Of a stretch of DNA of 64,000 nucleotides, positions 42,326 to 50,455 are shown one piece after another. The DNA is from JBDZVM01 sp040255675. GTDB taxonomy: Bacteria > Actinomycetota > Actinomycetes > Acidothermales > Acidothermaceae. The stretch spans positions 112,078 through 176,077 of the forward strand of contig JBDZVM010000004.1 of the NCBI GenBank assembly GCA_040255675.1, read 5' to 3'. The notes under the pieces were generated by a model. That model saw only the letters and a list, made by a program, of their open reading frames with translations, ran no database searches and had not been told where the DNA came from. A program made the position numbers and the translations under genes. Within the stretch, counting starts at the first letter, position 1; each line of letters starts with the position of its first letter.

Positions 42326-43483
42326 CTACTGCCGTTCTTTCAGCGATGCCATCGTGGCTGGCCGCCAGAGCCCGGCGACGACGACGCCCGCCAAAGCTAC
42401 AGCCAGCGCGACAGCGCCCTGTCGAAGTGCGAGATTCAGTGCGAGGGACGTCGAGATATCGGTACTTCTTACTGCAATCGTGACAGCGAGGACGGTTCCC
42501 CACAGTACGCCGAGTGTCATGACAAGTGCGCCTTCTGTCCACCTAATCAGCACCCCGCCCGGGTAGGGCACGCCGAGCGACGCATAGAGAGCCGAGCGCC
42601 CACGTCGCAGCCAGCCGACGATCGCCCAAAGCAGAGCGACTATAGTGCCGGCGAGTAGTCCGACGTCGCGGGTGCTTCGGTGGTCGAACACCGCTGCGGG
42701 GTCGACCGTGAACGCCCCTTGCGAGAGTAAGTCGGAGACCTGAATCCGGGCCGAATCGCGATCTCCGAGAAGGGCAGGGAGGGCCTTGGTGATATCAGCG
42801 CGATATTGCGCTTGCACACGCACGTAACAAAAGTCTGCTTGGCCGGTCGCCGCTCGCAGCATGAGGATGGCTGTCGACTCCGCGTCGCCAAGCTTCGCGA
42901 GATCGGCGACTGCGGCGACCCGCAAGACGCCACTTGGGGCGTGGTGCACGGCAGCGCTCGCGGCTTCGAATTGCAAGCGCGAGCCCGGGGCCCATTTCCA
43001 CCGATCAGCGATTCTTTGCGAGACGATGACCCCGTCTTCTCCCGGGTACGGCAAGTCGAAAAAGTCGAGAATTCCCGCGGTTGCCGTGACAAGCGTTTGG
43101 TGACTATCGGGCCGACCGCTTATGGTGACGCCATCAGGGATGACCGACAGGGCAGTGGCCGCGCGCACACCCGTTACTTTGTCGAGCGCCGTGCAATCTT
43201 TGGCATCGATCGTGCCCTGACTGCGCTGCGCGACCAGGATGTCGCCACCAGCATTTAGGTATCGCGATTCGTCGGCGACAATACTACGGACGGCGAAAAT
43301 GTCGCTCGCACACAACGTACAAACGAGTGCGGCGACAATGGCGACCAGTGCACAGGCAAGCCCCGCGCCTTCACTGATGTTGGCGAAACCTTCACCGAAG
43401 GAAGCCCGCGCTTTCCATTGCGGCGCGAGCCGGCTGTTAGACACCGTGCTTTGCCGGCGATGCGACGTGACCGACGTGTTCAC
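42326..43483 (-). CDS. MacB/FtsX-like ABC permease of the accessory operon
   Basis: A 385-residue membrane protein with one helix near residues 40-60, a large extracytoplasmic domain (about 65-270), and three C-terminal helices (about 275-295, 315-335, 350-370). That is the MacB/FtsX topology, used for mechanotransmission rather than simple transport. The GTG overlaps the stop of the ATPase gene by 4 bases. It ends the operon. The frame has lower GC than neighbouring housekeeping genes. Substrate unknown. Confidence 0.8.
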   Translation of the reverse strand: MNTSVTSHRRQSTVSNSRLAPQWKARASFGEGFANISEGAGLACALVAIVAALVCTLCASDIFAVRSIVADESRYLNAGGDILVAQRSQGTIDAKDCTALDKVTGVRAATALSVIPDGVTISGRPDSHQTLVTATAGILDFFDLPYPGEDGVIVSQRIADRWKWAPGSRLQFEAASAAVHHAPSGVLRVAAVADLAKLGDAESTAILMLRAATGQADFCYVRVQAQYRADITKALPALLGDRDSARIQVSDLLSQGAFTVDPAAVFDHRSTRDVGLLAGTIVALLWAIVGWLRRGRSALYASLGVPYPGGVLIRWTEGALVMTLGVLWGTVLAVTIAVRSTDISTSLALNLALRQGAVALAVALAGVVVAGLWRPATMASLKERQ

Positions 43484-44121
43484 CGTGCTGCTACCACTTC
43501 ACCGTCGACGATGCGAGTAATCCTCGCGCAGCGACTCGCCACCGCCGGATCGTGAGTGACGACCACGAGTCCGGGCTCGTGAACCGACGCGAAGAGTGCG
43601 TCGAGCACCACCTGACTGGTGGATTGGTCGAGCTGCCCGGTGGGCTCGTCGGCCAGAATGAATGGACGACGAGAAACCATCGCACGCGCAATAACGACCC
43701 GTTGTACCTCGCCACCCGACAGATTTCGCACAGCGTCGTGACGACGGGTTGACAGACCAACAAGGGCAAGGTGCTCGGTGGCGTCTGCGCGCGCTTCGGC
43801 GCGCGAGATTCCCCGGGTGAGTGCAGCGACCGCAACGTTGTCTAGTGCGCTTCGCTCCGGAAATACATTCGTGGTCTGAAGAATCCACGTGGTGACGTCG
43901 GCGAGTCGTGGTGGGGGAGTCGAATTCGCACGAACCTGCGCTGTGCCACGGCTCGGCCGCACGAGGCCACCAAGGACAGACAACAAGGTCGACTTGCCCG
44001 ATCCTGACGGACCCAAAATCGCGACACTTTCGCCCGTCGACACGACGAAGTTCGCGCCACGCAGCACGGGTGAAGGCAATCCCCGGTAACGGACGTCGAT
44101 GTCGTCGGCTACGAGCTGCAC
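43480..44121 (-). CDS. MacB/LolD-like ABC ATPase of the accessory operon
   Basis: A 213-residue stand-alone ATPase. Walker A is GPSGSGKS, the signature LSGGEVQR, and Walker B ILADEPTGQLD, the pattern of the LolD/MacB/FtsE group that pairs with FtsX-like permeases. It overlaps the adaptor gene by 13 bases and the permease gene by 4 bases, so the three are coupled. It lacks any membrane part. Confidence 0.92.
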   Translation of the reverse strand: MQLVADDIDVRYRGLPSPVLRGANFVVSTGESVAILGPSGSGKSTLLSVLGGLVRPSRGTAQVRANSTPPPRLADVTTWILQTTNVFPERSALDNVAVAALTRGISRAEARADATEHLALVGLSTRRHDAVRNLSGGEVQRVVIARAMVSRRPFILADEPTGQLDQSTSQVVLDALFASVHEPGLVVVTHDPAVASRCARITRIVDGEVVAAR

Positions 44122-45161
44122 GGCCTGTCGACCTTCACCGATCCCGGGTTTGTGAGCACGCTGTTGAGCGGAAACGAAGTCGGCAGGTCAGCCGTCCCGA
44201 CACCGCCGCCTACTGGTTGCACCGCGATCGGTGCGGATGTCGCAGACCCGTAGACGCAGATCGTGCCATCGGTACCGGTGACCAGGGCAGATGCCGGCAC
44301 GACATCGACAGCCGTGGCCTTGGCGGCTTCGATGGTCGCCGCGCCGGAAGCTGCGGGTGTCATCGCGGCTTGTATCGTGGCAACTGCTGCTGGATTGGTG
44401 ATAGCACCGGACCCGGGTTTGTAGTTCACGGAGGTCGACCCGACGGAAAGCGTTGCCCCACCGCTGAAATCGCCGATCGTTGCGACACCGCCCGCAGGCT
44501 CTTCTACGGCGATCGATGTTGCTTGTTTCGGGCCTCGTGCGACGGGTGTACCGGGACTGAGGCTGCTACCGGCGCTTACCAATGCCTGGGCGACGGGAAG
44601 CGGCTTGGGGCCAATCCATATCACCGTAGCAGGATCGAAGGACGTGCTGTCGCCATAACCCCCATCGTGGTTGAACTGGGCGACGGCCTGTGCGAGTGTC
44701 GCGTCATAGCTGGTGTCGATGGTGCCGTCGTAGCTACCAATTTGGTGAAGGAAACTCTTGAGCCTCTTGACATCATCGCCCTTGGAGCCCGTAGTCAGGT
44801 TGCGCCACAACGGTGCGTCCGCAACCATCGCGCGGATCGGCCGGTCGTTGACTCGAAGAACGACATCGCCGCTGTTGAGAGTGACTCCGGCACGAGCCGC
44901 CGATGTGACAGTTCCGGTTGCGTAGGCGACCAAGTCGCGACCGGGTGAAAACGTGACCGTGACGTTCACCGTCGTCTGCGCGCGCATGTCTTGGTGCTGG
45001 ACCGGAACGACCACCGGCTCGATTCGGCTCGCGCTGGCCGTCGGGTTCGACATCTCGGAGAGCGCCCACAGCCCGGCGAGTACGAGTAGCGGGGCCATGA
45101 GTAAGACGAGCAGAACGATCCACGCCGAGGCGCTGCGTGGTGGCCTAAGCGACCGTTTCAC
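44109..45161 (-). CDS. Membrane adaptor with peptidoglycan-binding domain
   Basis: A 350-residue protein with one N-terminal membrane helix (about 13-35), a beta-rich domain like HlyD/MacA adaptors, and a peptidoglycan_binding_1-like helical domain (about 120-165, TTGSKGDDVKRLKSFLHQIG). It should span from the membrane into the cell wall and bridge the ABC permease to extracellular partners. The ATG overlaps the preceding lipoprotein stop by 4 bases (ATGA). The combination with a MacB-like ATPase and permease is found in other actinobacteria, usually near uncharacterised secreted peptides. Confidence 0.8.
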   Translation of the reverse strand: MKRSLRPPRSASAWIVLLVLLMAPLLVLAGLWALSEMSNPTASASRIEPVVVPVQHQDMRAQTTVNVTVTFSPGRDLVAYATGTVTSAARAGVTLNSGDVVLRVNDRPIRAMVADAPLWRNLTTGSKGDDVKRLKSFLHQIGSYDGTIDTSYDATLAQAVAQFNHDGGYGDSTSFDPATVIWIGPKPLPVAQALVSAGSSLSPGTPVARGPKQATSIAVEEPAGGVATIGDFSGGATLSVGSTSVNYKPGSGAITNPAAVATIQAAMTPAASGAATIEAAKATAVDVVPASALVTGTDGTICVYGSATSAPIAVQPVGGGVGTADLPTSFPLNSVLTNPGSVKVDRPCSS

Positions 45162-45631
45162 GGCATCTTCACGATCGTTGAAACAGCGTAGCCGATGCCT
45201 TCGAATTTCTCGTCCAAGAAGATGTGGCCAGCCTTGTCAATGCTGAACAACTGCGCGACCGATGTGCCGTCTGCACCGCACTTGATAGTGACCGGCGCAG
45301 GTGCGTGAGAACCTTCCTTGAGCTCATACGTCACCTGGCCCGCGTCTTCGCAGAGCAGTACAACCGCGTATTTGCCGGCAGAGAAGTTTATACCTGTCTC
45401 ATCAAGACTCGACGGCGGATGATGGCAGTCCCTCCCGACTGCATTCGCGGGCATTGGCAACTCAACGCACTGGCTGCCCAGCGCCTTGCCACCCAAGCCA
45501 CCCAATTTCTCGGCACCGACATCGGACAAGCTCAACGTGTGTGTCGAGCCCTCGCTGCTTGGTGTGCACGCGACCACGCCGACCGCAATGCCAAGGATGG
45601 CAGCCGACACTAGGCTTTGGTGTCGGTTCAC
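45158..45631 (-). CDS. Uncharacterised lipoprotein 2 of the accessory operon
   Basis: A 157-residue product with a lipobox ending at Cys22 (GVVAC), so a membrane-anchored outer-face protein is expected. The mature part has four further cysteines (ALGSQCVELP, GRDCHHPP, VLLCEDAG, TIKCGADG), suited to two disulfides. No known domain was recognised. It lies 1 base after lipoprotein 1 and overlaps the adaptor by 4 bases. Receptor, immunity or cargo-delivery roles are all possible. Confidence 0.7.
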   Translation of the reverse strand: MNRHQSLVSAAILGIAVGVVACTPSSEGSTHTLSLSDVGAEKLGGLGGKALGSQCVELPMPANAVGRDCHHPPSSLDETGINFSAGKYAVVLLCEDAGQVTYELKEGSHAPAPVTIKCGADGTSVAQLFSIDKAGHIFLDEKFEGIGYAVSTIVKMP

Positions 45632-45632
45632 G

Positions 45633-46241
45633 CTATCCCTGCCAATCGCTATAGCCGATCTCGTCCATGCAGGAAAACTTTGTCTTCTGTAACAATCCGG
45701 TCGACAGTTGGATCATGTCAGTGAAGGACGCATCCGTGGGTACATCAACGCCGTGCTTGCTAAGGCACACCCTAAGATCTGGCGCTAGGGCCTTTTCGCG
45801 CCGCTCTTCGAAGGCCAATGCATCGGGTGTACTTGTCTGCCAGTACGTGTCAACAAATCGGGCATATTTGGTATAGCAGCCCCACGAGACTGGGTCGATC
45901 TTTCCGTCCGCCGGCGCACCGTGGCCTGGAGCAGCACCAACGGTATATTCGAGGAGAGTGACGCCATTTCGACTAGCTGGGCGACCGATATTTACAGAAT
46001 AGCCCGCCTTTCTTAGGCAATCGAAGTATCTGTTCATCGCCGACTCGTAATCGACGTAGGCGAGCGTCGATTTCGACAGGATGTCGAGCTGTGTCTTGTC
46101 CGCGCCGGCCGCGCGCGCCTTAGTCAATGCTCGATGGAGCGGGTCGGACGGAGTTGACTTGTCGGTGCTACCGTTCGAACACGCGCACACCGCGCACGCC
46201 ATTATCACGAGGAAAACACCACGAGTAAGCCCCCGCATCAA
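45633..46241 (-). CDS. Uncharacterised lipoprotein 1 of the accessory operon
   Basis: A 202-residue product with lipobox at Cys21. The mature region holds YFDCLRKAGYSV, WGCYTKYARFVD, LRVCLSKHGVDV and FSCMDEIG, four Cys-centred motifs. Paired cysteine-containing helices of the CLRKAGY type occur in many uncharacterised actinobacterial lipoproteins. Its function is unknown. The GC content in part of the gene is low; I counted 27 of 60 G or C in 45661-45720. It follows the secreted two-cysteine protein by 84 bases. Confidence 0.7.
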   Translation of the reverse strand: MMRGLTRGVFLVIMACAVCACSNGSTDKSTPSDPLHRALTKARAAGADKTQLDILSKSTLAYVDYESAMNRYFDCLRKAGYSVNIGRPASRNGVTLLEYTVGAAPGHGAPADGKIDPVSWGCYTKYARFVDTYWQTSTPDALAFEERREKALAPDLRVCLSKHGVDVPTDASFTDMIQLSTGLLQKTKFSCMDEIGYSDWQG

Positions 46242-46325
46242 GCCTCCGTTACCAGTCCTGTCTCGGTGAGGGATGCGCCGGGCCGCGTCAGCGTCGCGGC
46301 CAAGGGCGGCCCGGCACGAGCGAAC

Positions 46326-46628
46326 TCAGTACCCGTCGTGCAATGCGCTCACGAGCTTGTACGCACTCGTATCTTCGACCCAATGCGTACTCCACGACCA
46401 CGCGGTCTGGAATTGCGATGTGGTGCCGGTTGGTTGAAACCAATGGCTCGCCCCGACAGCCAAACATGTTCCGTAGTAGTCGCTAGTTATTGAGCGGTAG
46501 TCGGTGCTACTCGGGACTAGCCAGCAATCACTGCTCGCGAATGCTGGTGTTGGTGCCGCGATAGTGATTCCCGACAGTAGCGCCGCGCACGACGCTGCAA
46601 CGGCGCCGACCCTTCGGACTTTCTCCAT
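46326..46628 (-). CDS. Small secreted protein heading the accessory operon
   Basis: A 100-residue precursor. The signal peptide ends at the PAFA site (about residue 31), leaving a 69-residue mature protein rich in Ser, Thr, Tyr and Trp with exactly two cysteines (35 and 55), probably one disulfide. No known family was recognised; it does not fit lactococcin 972 or tendamistat patterns closely. The ATG is chosen because MEKVRRV starts a clean signal and GGAGGGATAGGGGAA precedes it. A perfect palindrome lies 29 bases upstream. It could be an antimicrobial, signal or enzyme inhibitor. Confidence 0.65.
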   Translation of the reverse strand: MEKVRRVGAVAASCAALLSGITIAAPTPAFASSDCWLVPSSTDYRSITSDYYGTCLAVGASHWFQPTGTTSQFQTAWSWSTHWVEDTSAYKLVSALHDGY

Positions 46629-46961
46629 TTCCCCTATCCCTCCGTTTCGATGACGATGTGGGAACGTTCCCACTTGGTGCGACGATTTGCTTCGTCAAGC
46701 GACGTACGAATCTGGAACCCCGAGCTGCGGTGCAAACATGACACGAACAGGCGTCACGGACTTTAGCAGCGCCCGATCGACCATGCAAGTGTATTCGTTT
46801 GATCCGCCAACAAACGAGCTCGCGAGATGCTTAGCCTCACTCATGACGACGTGTGACTCTGCTTGGCTTGCCGGATGCTCTCGCTGCCGCCAAGTAGCCT
46901 GGGAGCGGCACCAGCTAGGGCAACCGACGTCCGCGCTGCGGGCCTGGAGAGGTGTGAGACG
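46629..46961. other. Divergent region upstream of the accessory operon
   Basis: These 333 bases separate the secreted-protein gene from a divergent lipoprotein gene. They hold the 16-bp palindrome at 46658-46673 and a weaker dyad (TCGTTTG/CAAACGA, 46795-46817). Open frames here have no ribosome site or family match and are taken as non-coding. Confidence 0.45.
46658..46673. promoter_or_regulatory. Perfect LacI-type palindrome
   Basis: GTGGGAACGTTCCCAC is a perfect 16-bp palindrome. Its core TGGGAACGTTCCCA has the CG centre and arms of LacI-family operators, close to the TGGGAGCGCTCCCA site of actinobacterial sugar repressors. It lies 29 bases before the secreted-protein start, so a repressor there would control the whole accessory operon. 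No LacI regulator is in the window. Confidence 0.7.
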
Positions 46962-47312
46962 GTGACGACGCGCGCACGATGGGCGGCTAGTGCACTATGC
47001 ATTGCGGCCGCGATGACCATGCTCGCGGGCTGCCGCCAGATGCAGAACTTCACCGAGCAGGAAGTCGTGGTCGTATTCAAAGACGGCGCGACTCAAGCCG
47101 ACCACGCGCGGGTGTGGCAGAAATGCCAAGGCCTTGACGGCATAAAGCCCGAGCCGCTCATCACCGAGAGCAAGTACCCGTCGACCTTGCTGAACAACGT
47201 GCGCTACCGCGTCGACAACGCGAGCAACTATCAGTTGCAGCAGCTCTACAGCTGTTTAGCCAAAGATCCGAGCGTGGCGGGCTACAAGCCGCCTGTCGAC
47301 CAGGGGCACTGA
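46962..47312 (+). CDS. Small uncharacterised lipoprotein
   Basis: A 116-residue protein with a lipobox ending at Cys24 (MTMLAGC). The mature part has two more cysteines (WQKCQGLD and YSCLAKDP) and no recognised domain. The phrase EVVVVFKDGATQADHARVWQKC suggests a compact alpha/beta fold of the kind seen in short actinobacterial lipoproteins. The GTG follows GGAGAGG. It ends 7 bases before the convergent nadA. Function unknown. Confidence 0.75.
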   Translation: MTTRARWAASALCIAAAMTMLAGCRQMQNFTEQEVVVVFKDGATQADHARVWQKCQGLDGIKPEPLITESKYPSTLLNNVRYRVDNASNYQLQQLYSCLAKDPSVAGYKPPVDQGH

Positions 47313-47319
47313 AAGCCGG

Positions 47320-48321
47320 CTATTCGCCGCCACGCGACGGGCTCCCGATCGCGATCATGCGCTCGACCGAGGCTCGCGCGGCGTCGGCGATCGCCGGGTC
47401 GACGTCGACTTCGAACACGTCGTCGCGCAACGAGCGCAACACCTTCGCCGGCGTGATCATCTTCATGAACGGACAGACGGCTCGTTCGGAGATGGGCACG
47501 AACTCGGTGTCGGTCGCGAGCCGGCGGAGTTGGTGCAAGATACCGGTCTCGGTCGCGACCAAGACCCGTCTGGCCTGTGTGGATTTCGCGTATTCGACCA
47601 TGCCGCCGGTCGACAGCACCTTTGTGCGCTCGGCCGGCAAGTCGCCGGTCGACGTCAAATACAGCGCCGTCGTCGTGCACCCGCATTCGGGATGTACCAG
47701 CACCTCGGCGTCAGGATTCGCGCCAAGCGTCTCCCTAAGCGCGGAAGGCGAAATCTCGGCGTGCACGTGGCATTCGCCTGCCCAGACATCCATGTCTCGG
47801 CCGGTCACCCGCTTGACATGGGCGCCCAGGAATTGGTCGGGCAGAAAGAAGATTTCTTTGTCTTCAGGAATAGATCGGACGACGTCGGCCGCGTTCGACG
47901 ACGTGCAGCAGACATCGACGAGCGCCTTCACGGCCGCCGACGTGTTGACGTAGGCGACGACGACACCGTCTGGGTGGTCGGCTTTCCAGGCGCGGACGTC
48001 GTCAGGCTCGATGCTCGCGGCGAGCGAACAGCCGGCCTCGAGGTCGGGGATGAGAACCCTTTTCGACGGCGCGAGAATCTTCGCCGTTTCGGCCATGAAA
48101 TGTACGCCGCAGAAAACGATGACGTCGGCGTCACTCGTCGCGGCGATTCGCGACAGGGCAAGCGAATCGCCGACGTGGTGGGCGACATCTTGGATCTCAG
48201 GCACCTGATAGTTGTGCGCCAGGATCACGGCGTTTCGCGACTGAGCCAGTTCGCGAACTTGCCGGGCCCAATCGGAGGGCAACGGCAGATCGGCGGGCGC
48301 GTCGGCGAGCAGGTCGGTCAC
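47320..48321 (-). CDS. nadA: Quinolinate synthase
   Basis: Fe-S enzyme of NAD synthesis, condensing iminoaspartate with dihydroxyacetone phosphate. The 333-residue protein has three cluster cysteines in FCGVHFMAE, HPECGCTT and RAVCPFMKM. The N-terminal ILAHNYQVPEIQDVAHHVGDSL segment is typical. GTG is preferred because GAAGGGA lies 4 bases before it; alternative starts exist 30-51 bases upstream. No nadB or nadC is nearby, which is unusual as these are often clustered. Its cluster would depend on the suf operon in this window. Confidence 0.93.
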   Translation of the reverse strand: MTDLLADAPADLPLPSDWARQVRELAQSRNAVILAHNYQVPEIQDVAHHVGDSLALSRIAATSDADVIVFCGVHFMAETAKILAPSKRVLIPDLEAGCSLAASIEPDDVRAWKADHPDGVVVAYVNTSAAVKALVDVCCTSSNAADVVRSIPEDKEIFFLPDQFLGAHVKRVTGRDMDVWAGECHVHAEISPSALRETLGANPDAEVLVHPECGCTTTALYLTSTGDLPAERTKVLSTGGMVEYAKSTQARRVLVATETGILHQLRRLATDTEFVPISERAVCPFMKMITPAKVLRSLRDDVFEVDVDPAIADAARASVERMIAIGSPSRGGE

Positions 48322-48368
48322 GGTATCCCTTCGGGGAAGACGGCTCGTCATCGCCGACAGCCAACGTG

Positions 48369-48764
48369 TCAACCGGTGCGACGCCGTGCTCCCATTGTCT
48401 CTTGCGCCGCGGACTCACGCCGCGCCGAGTCGCCCTGTTGTGGCGAACCTCCCGATGACAGCTCACTTCGGTGCGCTTCGATCTCGGGATGGTTGGTTGT
48501 GACGAACTCGGGCTCGTCATCATTGCCCACGGGCCCCGCATTGGCCATCACGACCGCGAACCAGGGCAGGATGATGGCAGCGACGACAGCGATCAGACGA
48601 AGCCAACCGTGGAGCGCGAAGATCGCCAGCACGAGGCATATCGTGCGGATCGTCATGGAAATGAGGTACTTACGCGCCCGGTCGGAGACTTCCTCCGAGT
48701 GCGGCCTGGGGGCCGAGGTGACGAGATGGACCTGATCTTCACCCCGCGTGTCGCGCTTAGCCAC
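48369..48764 (-). CDS. DUF3099-family membrane protein
   Basis: A 131-residue protein of the actinobacterial DUF3099 family. The core RKYLISMTIRTICLVLAIFA is followed by a second hydrophobic helix and the LPWFAVVMANAGP segment; the N- and C-terminal parts are polar and probably disordered. The GTG is chosen because a TACCGT hexamer ends 7 bases upstream, matching the leaderless pattern; a GTG 9 bases earlier is the alternative. Function unknown. It lies upstream of nadA and divergent from dodecin. Confidence 0.85.
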   Translation of the reverse strand: MAKRDTRGEDQVHLVTSAPRPHSEEVSDRARKYLISMTIRTICLVLAIFALHGWLRLIAVVAAIILPWFAVVMANAGPVGNDDEPEFVTTNHPEIEAHRSELSSGGSPQQGDSARRESAAQETMGARRRTG

Positions 48765-48832
48765 AACTTCCACGGTACGCGGAGGGGCACGACCGTCAGA
48801 TGGCGGGCGAGACCCATAGGAAAGGACGATAA

Positions 48833-49045
48833 ATGGCCGATCGCACCTATCGAGTGACCGAGATCGTCGGCACTTCTACCGAAAGCCTGCAGCAGGCGAT
48901 CCGCAACGGAGTGCACCGCGCGGGGGAAACCCTTCGACACCTCGACTGGTTCGAGGTCACGCAAATGCGCGGCCACATCGTCGACGGCGAGGTCGAGTAC
49001 TTCCAGGTGACGATGAAGATCGGATTCCGTCTCGAGGATGCCTGA
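48833..49045 (+). CDS. Dodecin
   Basis: A 70-residue protein of the dodecin family, which forms hollow dodecamers that bind flavin or coenzyme A. The pattern RVTEIVGTSTESLQQAIRNG, LDWFEV and the C-terminal YFQVTMKIGFRLED fits the family well. The ATG follows GGAAAGGACG. It is a single-gene unit between DUF3099 and the TldE gene. Flavin storage or buffering is the usual role. Confidence 0.93.
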   Translation: MADRTYRVTEIVGTSTESLQQAIRNGVHRAGETLRHLDWFEVTQMRGHIVDGEVEYFQVTMKIGFRLEDA

Positions 49046-49054
49046 GCAACTCGT

Positions 49055-50455
49055 CTACGACGCCCGCGAAACCGTGCTCATGTTGAAGTCGGGCACTCGC
49101 ATCGGCGGCATCGCGACGCGGGTGAAGTAGTCGCTCCACTCTCGCGGCAGGCATCGCGTCGTGGCGCCGAATTGGGTCGCGCGCGCCAACAGGTCGACCG
49201 GGCTCTCGTTGAACCTGAAGTTGTTTACCGCGCCGACGACCTCGCCGTCCTCGACCAAGTACACGCCGTCACGGGTGAGGCCGGTGAGCAGCAGCGTCTG
49301 CGGGTCGACTTCACGGATGTACCAAAGGCAGGTGAGCAGCAGACTGCGCTTGCTCGCGGCGACCATCTCGTCAAGCGTCGGCCCGCCGCCCGCGCGCGAC
49401 AGCACCAGGTTGTCGATTCCTGGCGTCACCGGTAACCCGGTGAGCCCGGCCGAGTACCGCGTCTGAATCAACGAGGCGAGCTGACCCGACGCGATCCACG
49501 ACGTCGGTGAGAGCGAGAGTCCGTTGTCGAACACCGAACTCTCGCCGCTCGAGGCGTGCGCCACGACGAATGGGCAGCATTCCAGCCCCGGTTCGTGCGG
49601 ATTGCTGCGCAACGTCACGTCGGACGACGTCAACGCTTCGCCCACCCGTGTGCCGCCGCCAGGCTTGGCGAACACGGTGCGGCCGTCGTGGGCGTCGCGC
49701 GCGCCGGCCGACCAGTACAAGTAGACGAGCATGTCGGCCACCGCGGACGGCGGCAGCAGCGTGTCGTAACGGCCCGCGGGCAGGTCGATGCGCCTGGCCG
49801 CCCACTCGAGTTTGGTCGCCAGATCGGCGTGCATGCCCGACACGTCGACGTCGGCGAAATCGCGGGTTGCGGTGCCCGCCCACGCCGAGCGCGCGAAATC
49901 GGGCGACTTGGCGTTGATCTCGACGAGACCGGTCGGCTGGTCATGCCGGAGTCGAAGTCCAGTGGAGCTCCCGAGGTAGGTGCTCGTCATCTCGTGCTCG
50001 GCATAGCCGAAGAGCAGGCGTTCTTCGGCGGCGGCCTTGGTGAGTTGCTCGCCGAGGTCGTTCACGAATGAGGCGAAGACGGCGGCGGATGTCTCCGCCG
50101 GCTCGTCGTCCCAGGAGCCGCCGATCGCGGCATCGGGACGCACGAGCGGATTGGCGTCTTGCGCGGGCGTGTTGTCACGCGCCGCGGCGACCGACGCCGA
50201 TACCAGTTCCTCAAGTTCCGTCGAACGAACCGCCGACCGGGAGACCACTCCGACGGCGGTGCCTTTCGCGCCATTGACGGTGCTCACCACGGCGAGCCGA
50301 CGCCCCCGGGTGACTCCGTTGGTGGTCAACGTGTTGTTCGCCCAGCGCACGTTAGCGCTGCTGTTCTCGTCGGCGATGGCGACGCAGCCCTCGACCCCCG
50401 CGATTCGCGCGGCGATCGACAGCGCCTGCTCAATCGTTTCTTGCGGCGTGACCAT
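49055..50455 (-). CDS. TldE/PmbA-family metalloprotease subunit
   Basis: Partner subunit of the TldD/TldE peptidase, 466 residues. The family pattern includes NNTLTTNGVTRGR near the N terminus, and the C terminus with FRFNESPVDLLARA. TldE lacks the zinc site and supports the catalytic TldD. The ATG overlaps the TldD stop by one base (TGATG), so translation is coupled. A GTG one codon earlier is also possible. The pair degrades unfolded peptides and in some organisms matures modified peptides. Confidence 0.92.
   Translation of the reverse strand: MVTPQETIEQALSIAARIAGVEGCVAIADENSSANVRWANNTLTTNGVTRGRRLAVVSTVNGAKGTAVGVVSRSAVRSTELEELVSASVAAARDNTPAQDANPLVRPDAAIGGSWDDEPAETSAAVFASFVNDLGEQLTKAAAEERLLFGYAEHEMTSTYLGSSTGLRLRHDQPTGLVEINAKSPDFARSAWAGTATRDFADVDVSGMHADLATKLEWAARRIDLPAGRYDTLLPPSAVADMLVYLYWSAGARDAHDGRTVFAKPGGGTRVGEALTSSDVTLRSNPHEPGLECCPFVVAHASSGESSVFDNGLSLSPTSWIASGQLASLIQTRYSAGLTGLPVTPGIDNLVLSRAGGGPTLDEMVAASKRSLLLTCLWYIREVDPQTLLLTGLTRDGVYLVEDGEVVGAVNNFRFNESPVDLLARATQFGATTRCLPREWSDYFTRVAMPPMRVPDFNMSTVSRAS

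Noticed and set aside
46326..46628. Secreted protein as a lactococcin 972 bacteriocin
   Set aside because: The genomic context is similar, but the mature sequence lacks the usual SxYxH-type pattern and has two cysteines.
46687..46965. 92-codon plus-strand frame in the divergent gap
   Set aside because: No ribosome site, no motif, and it overlaps the palindrome side of the promoter region.
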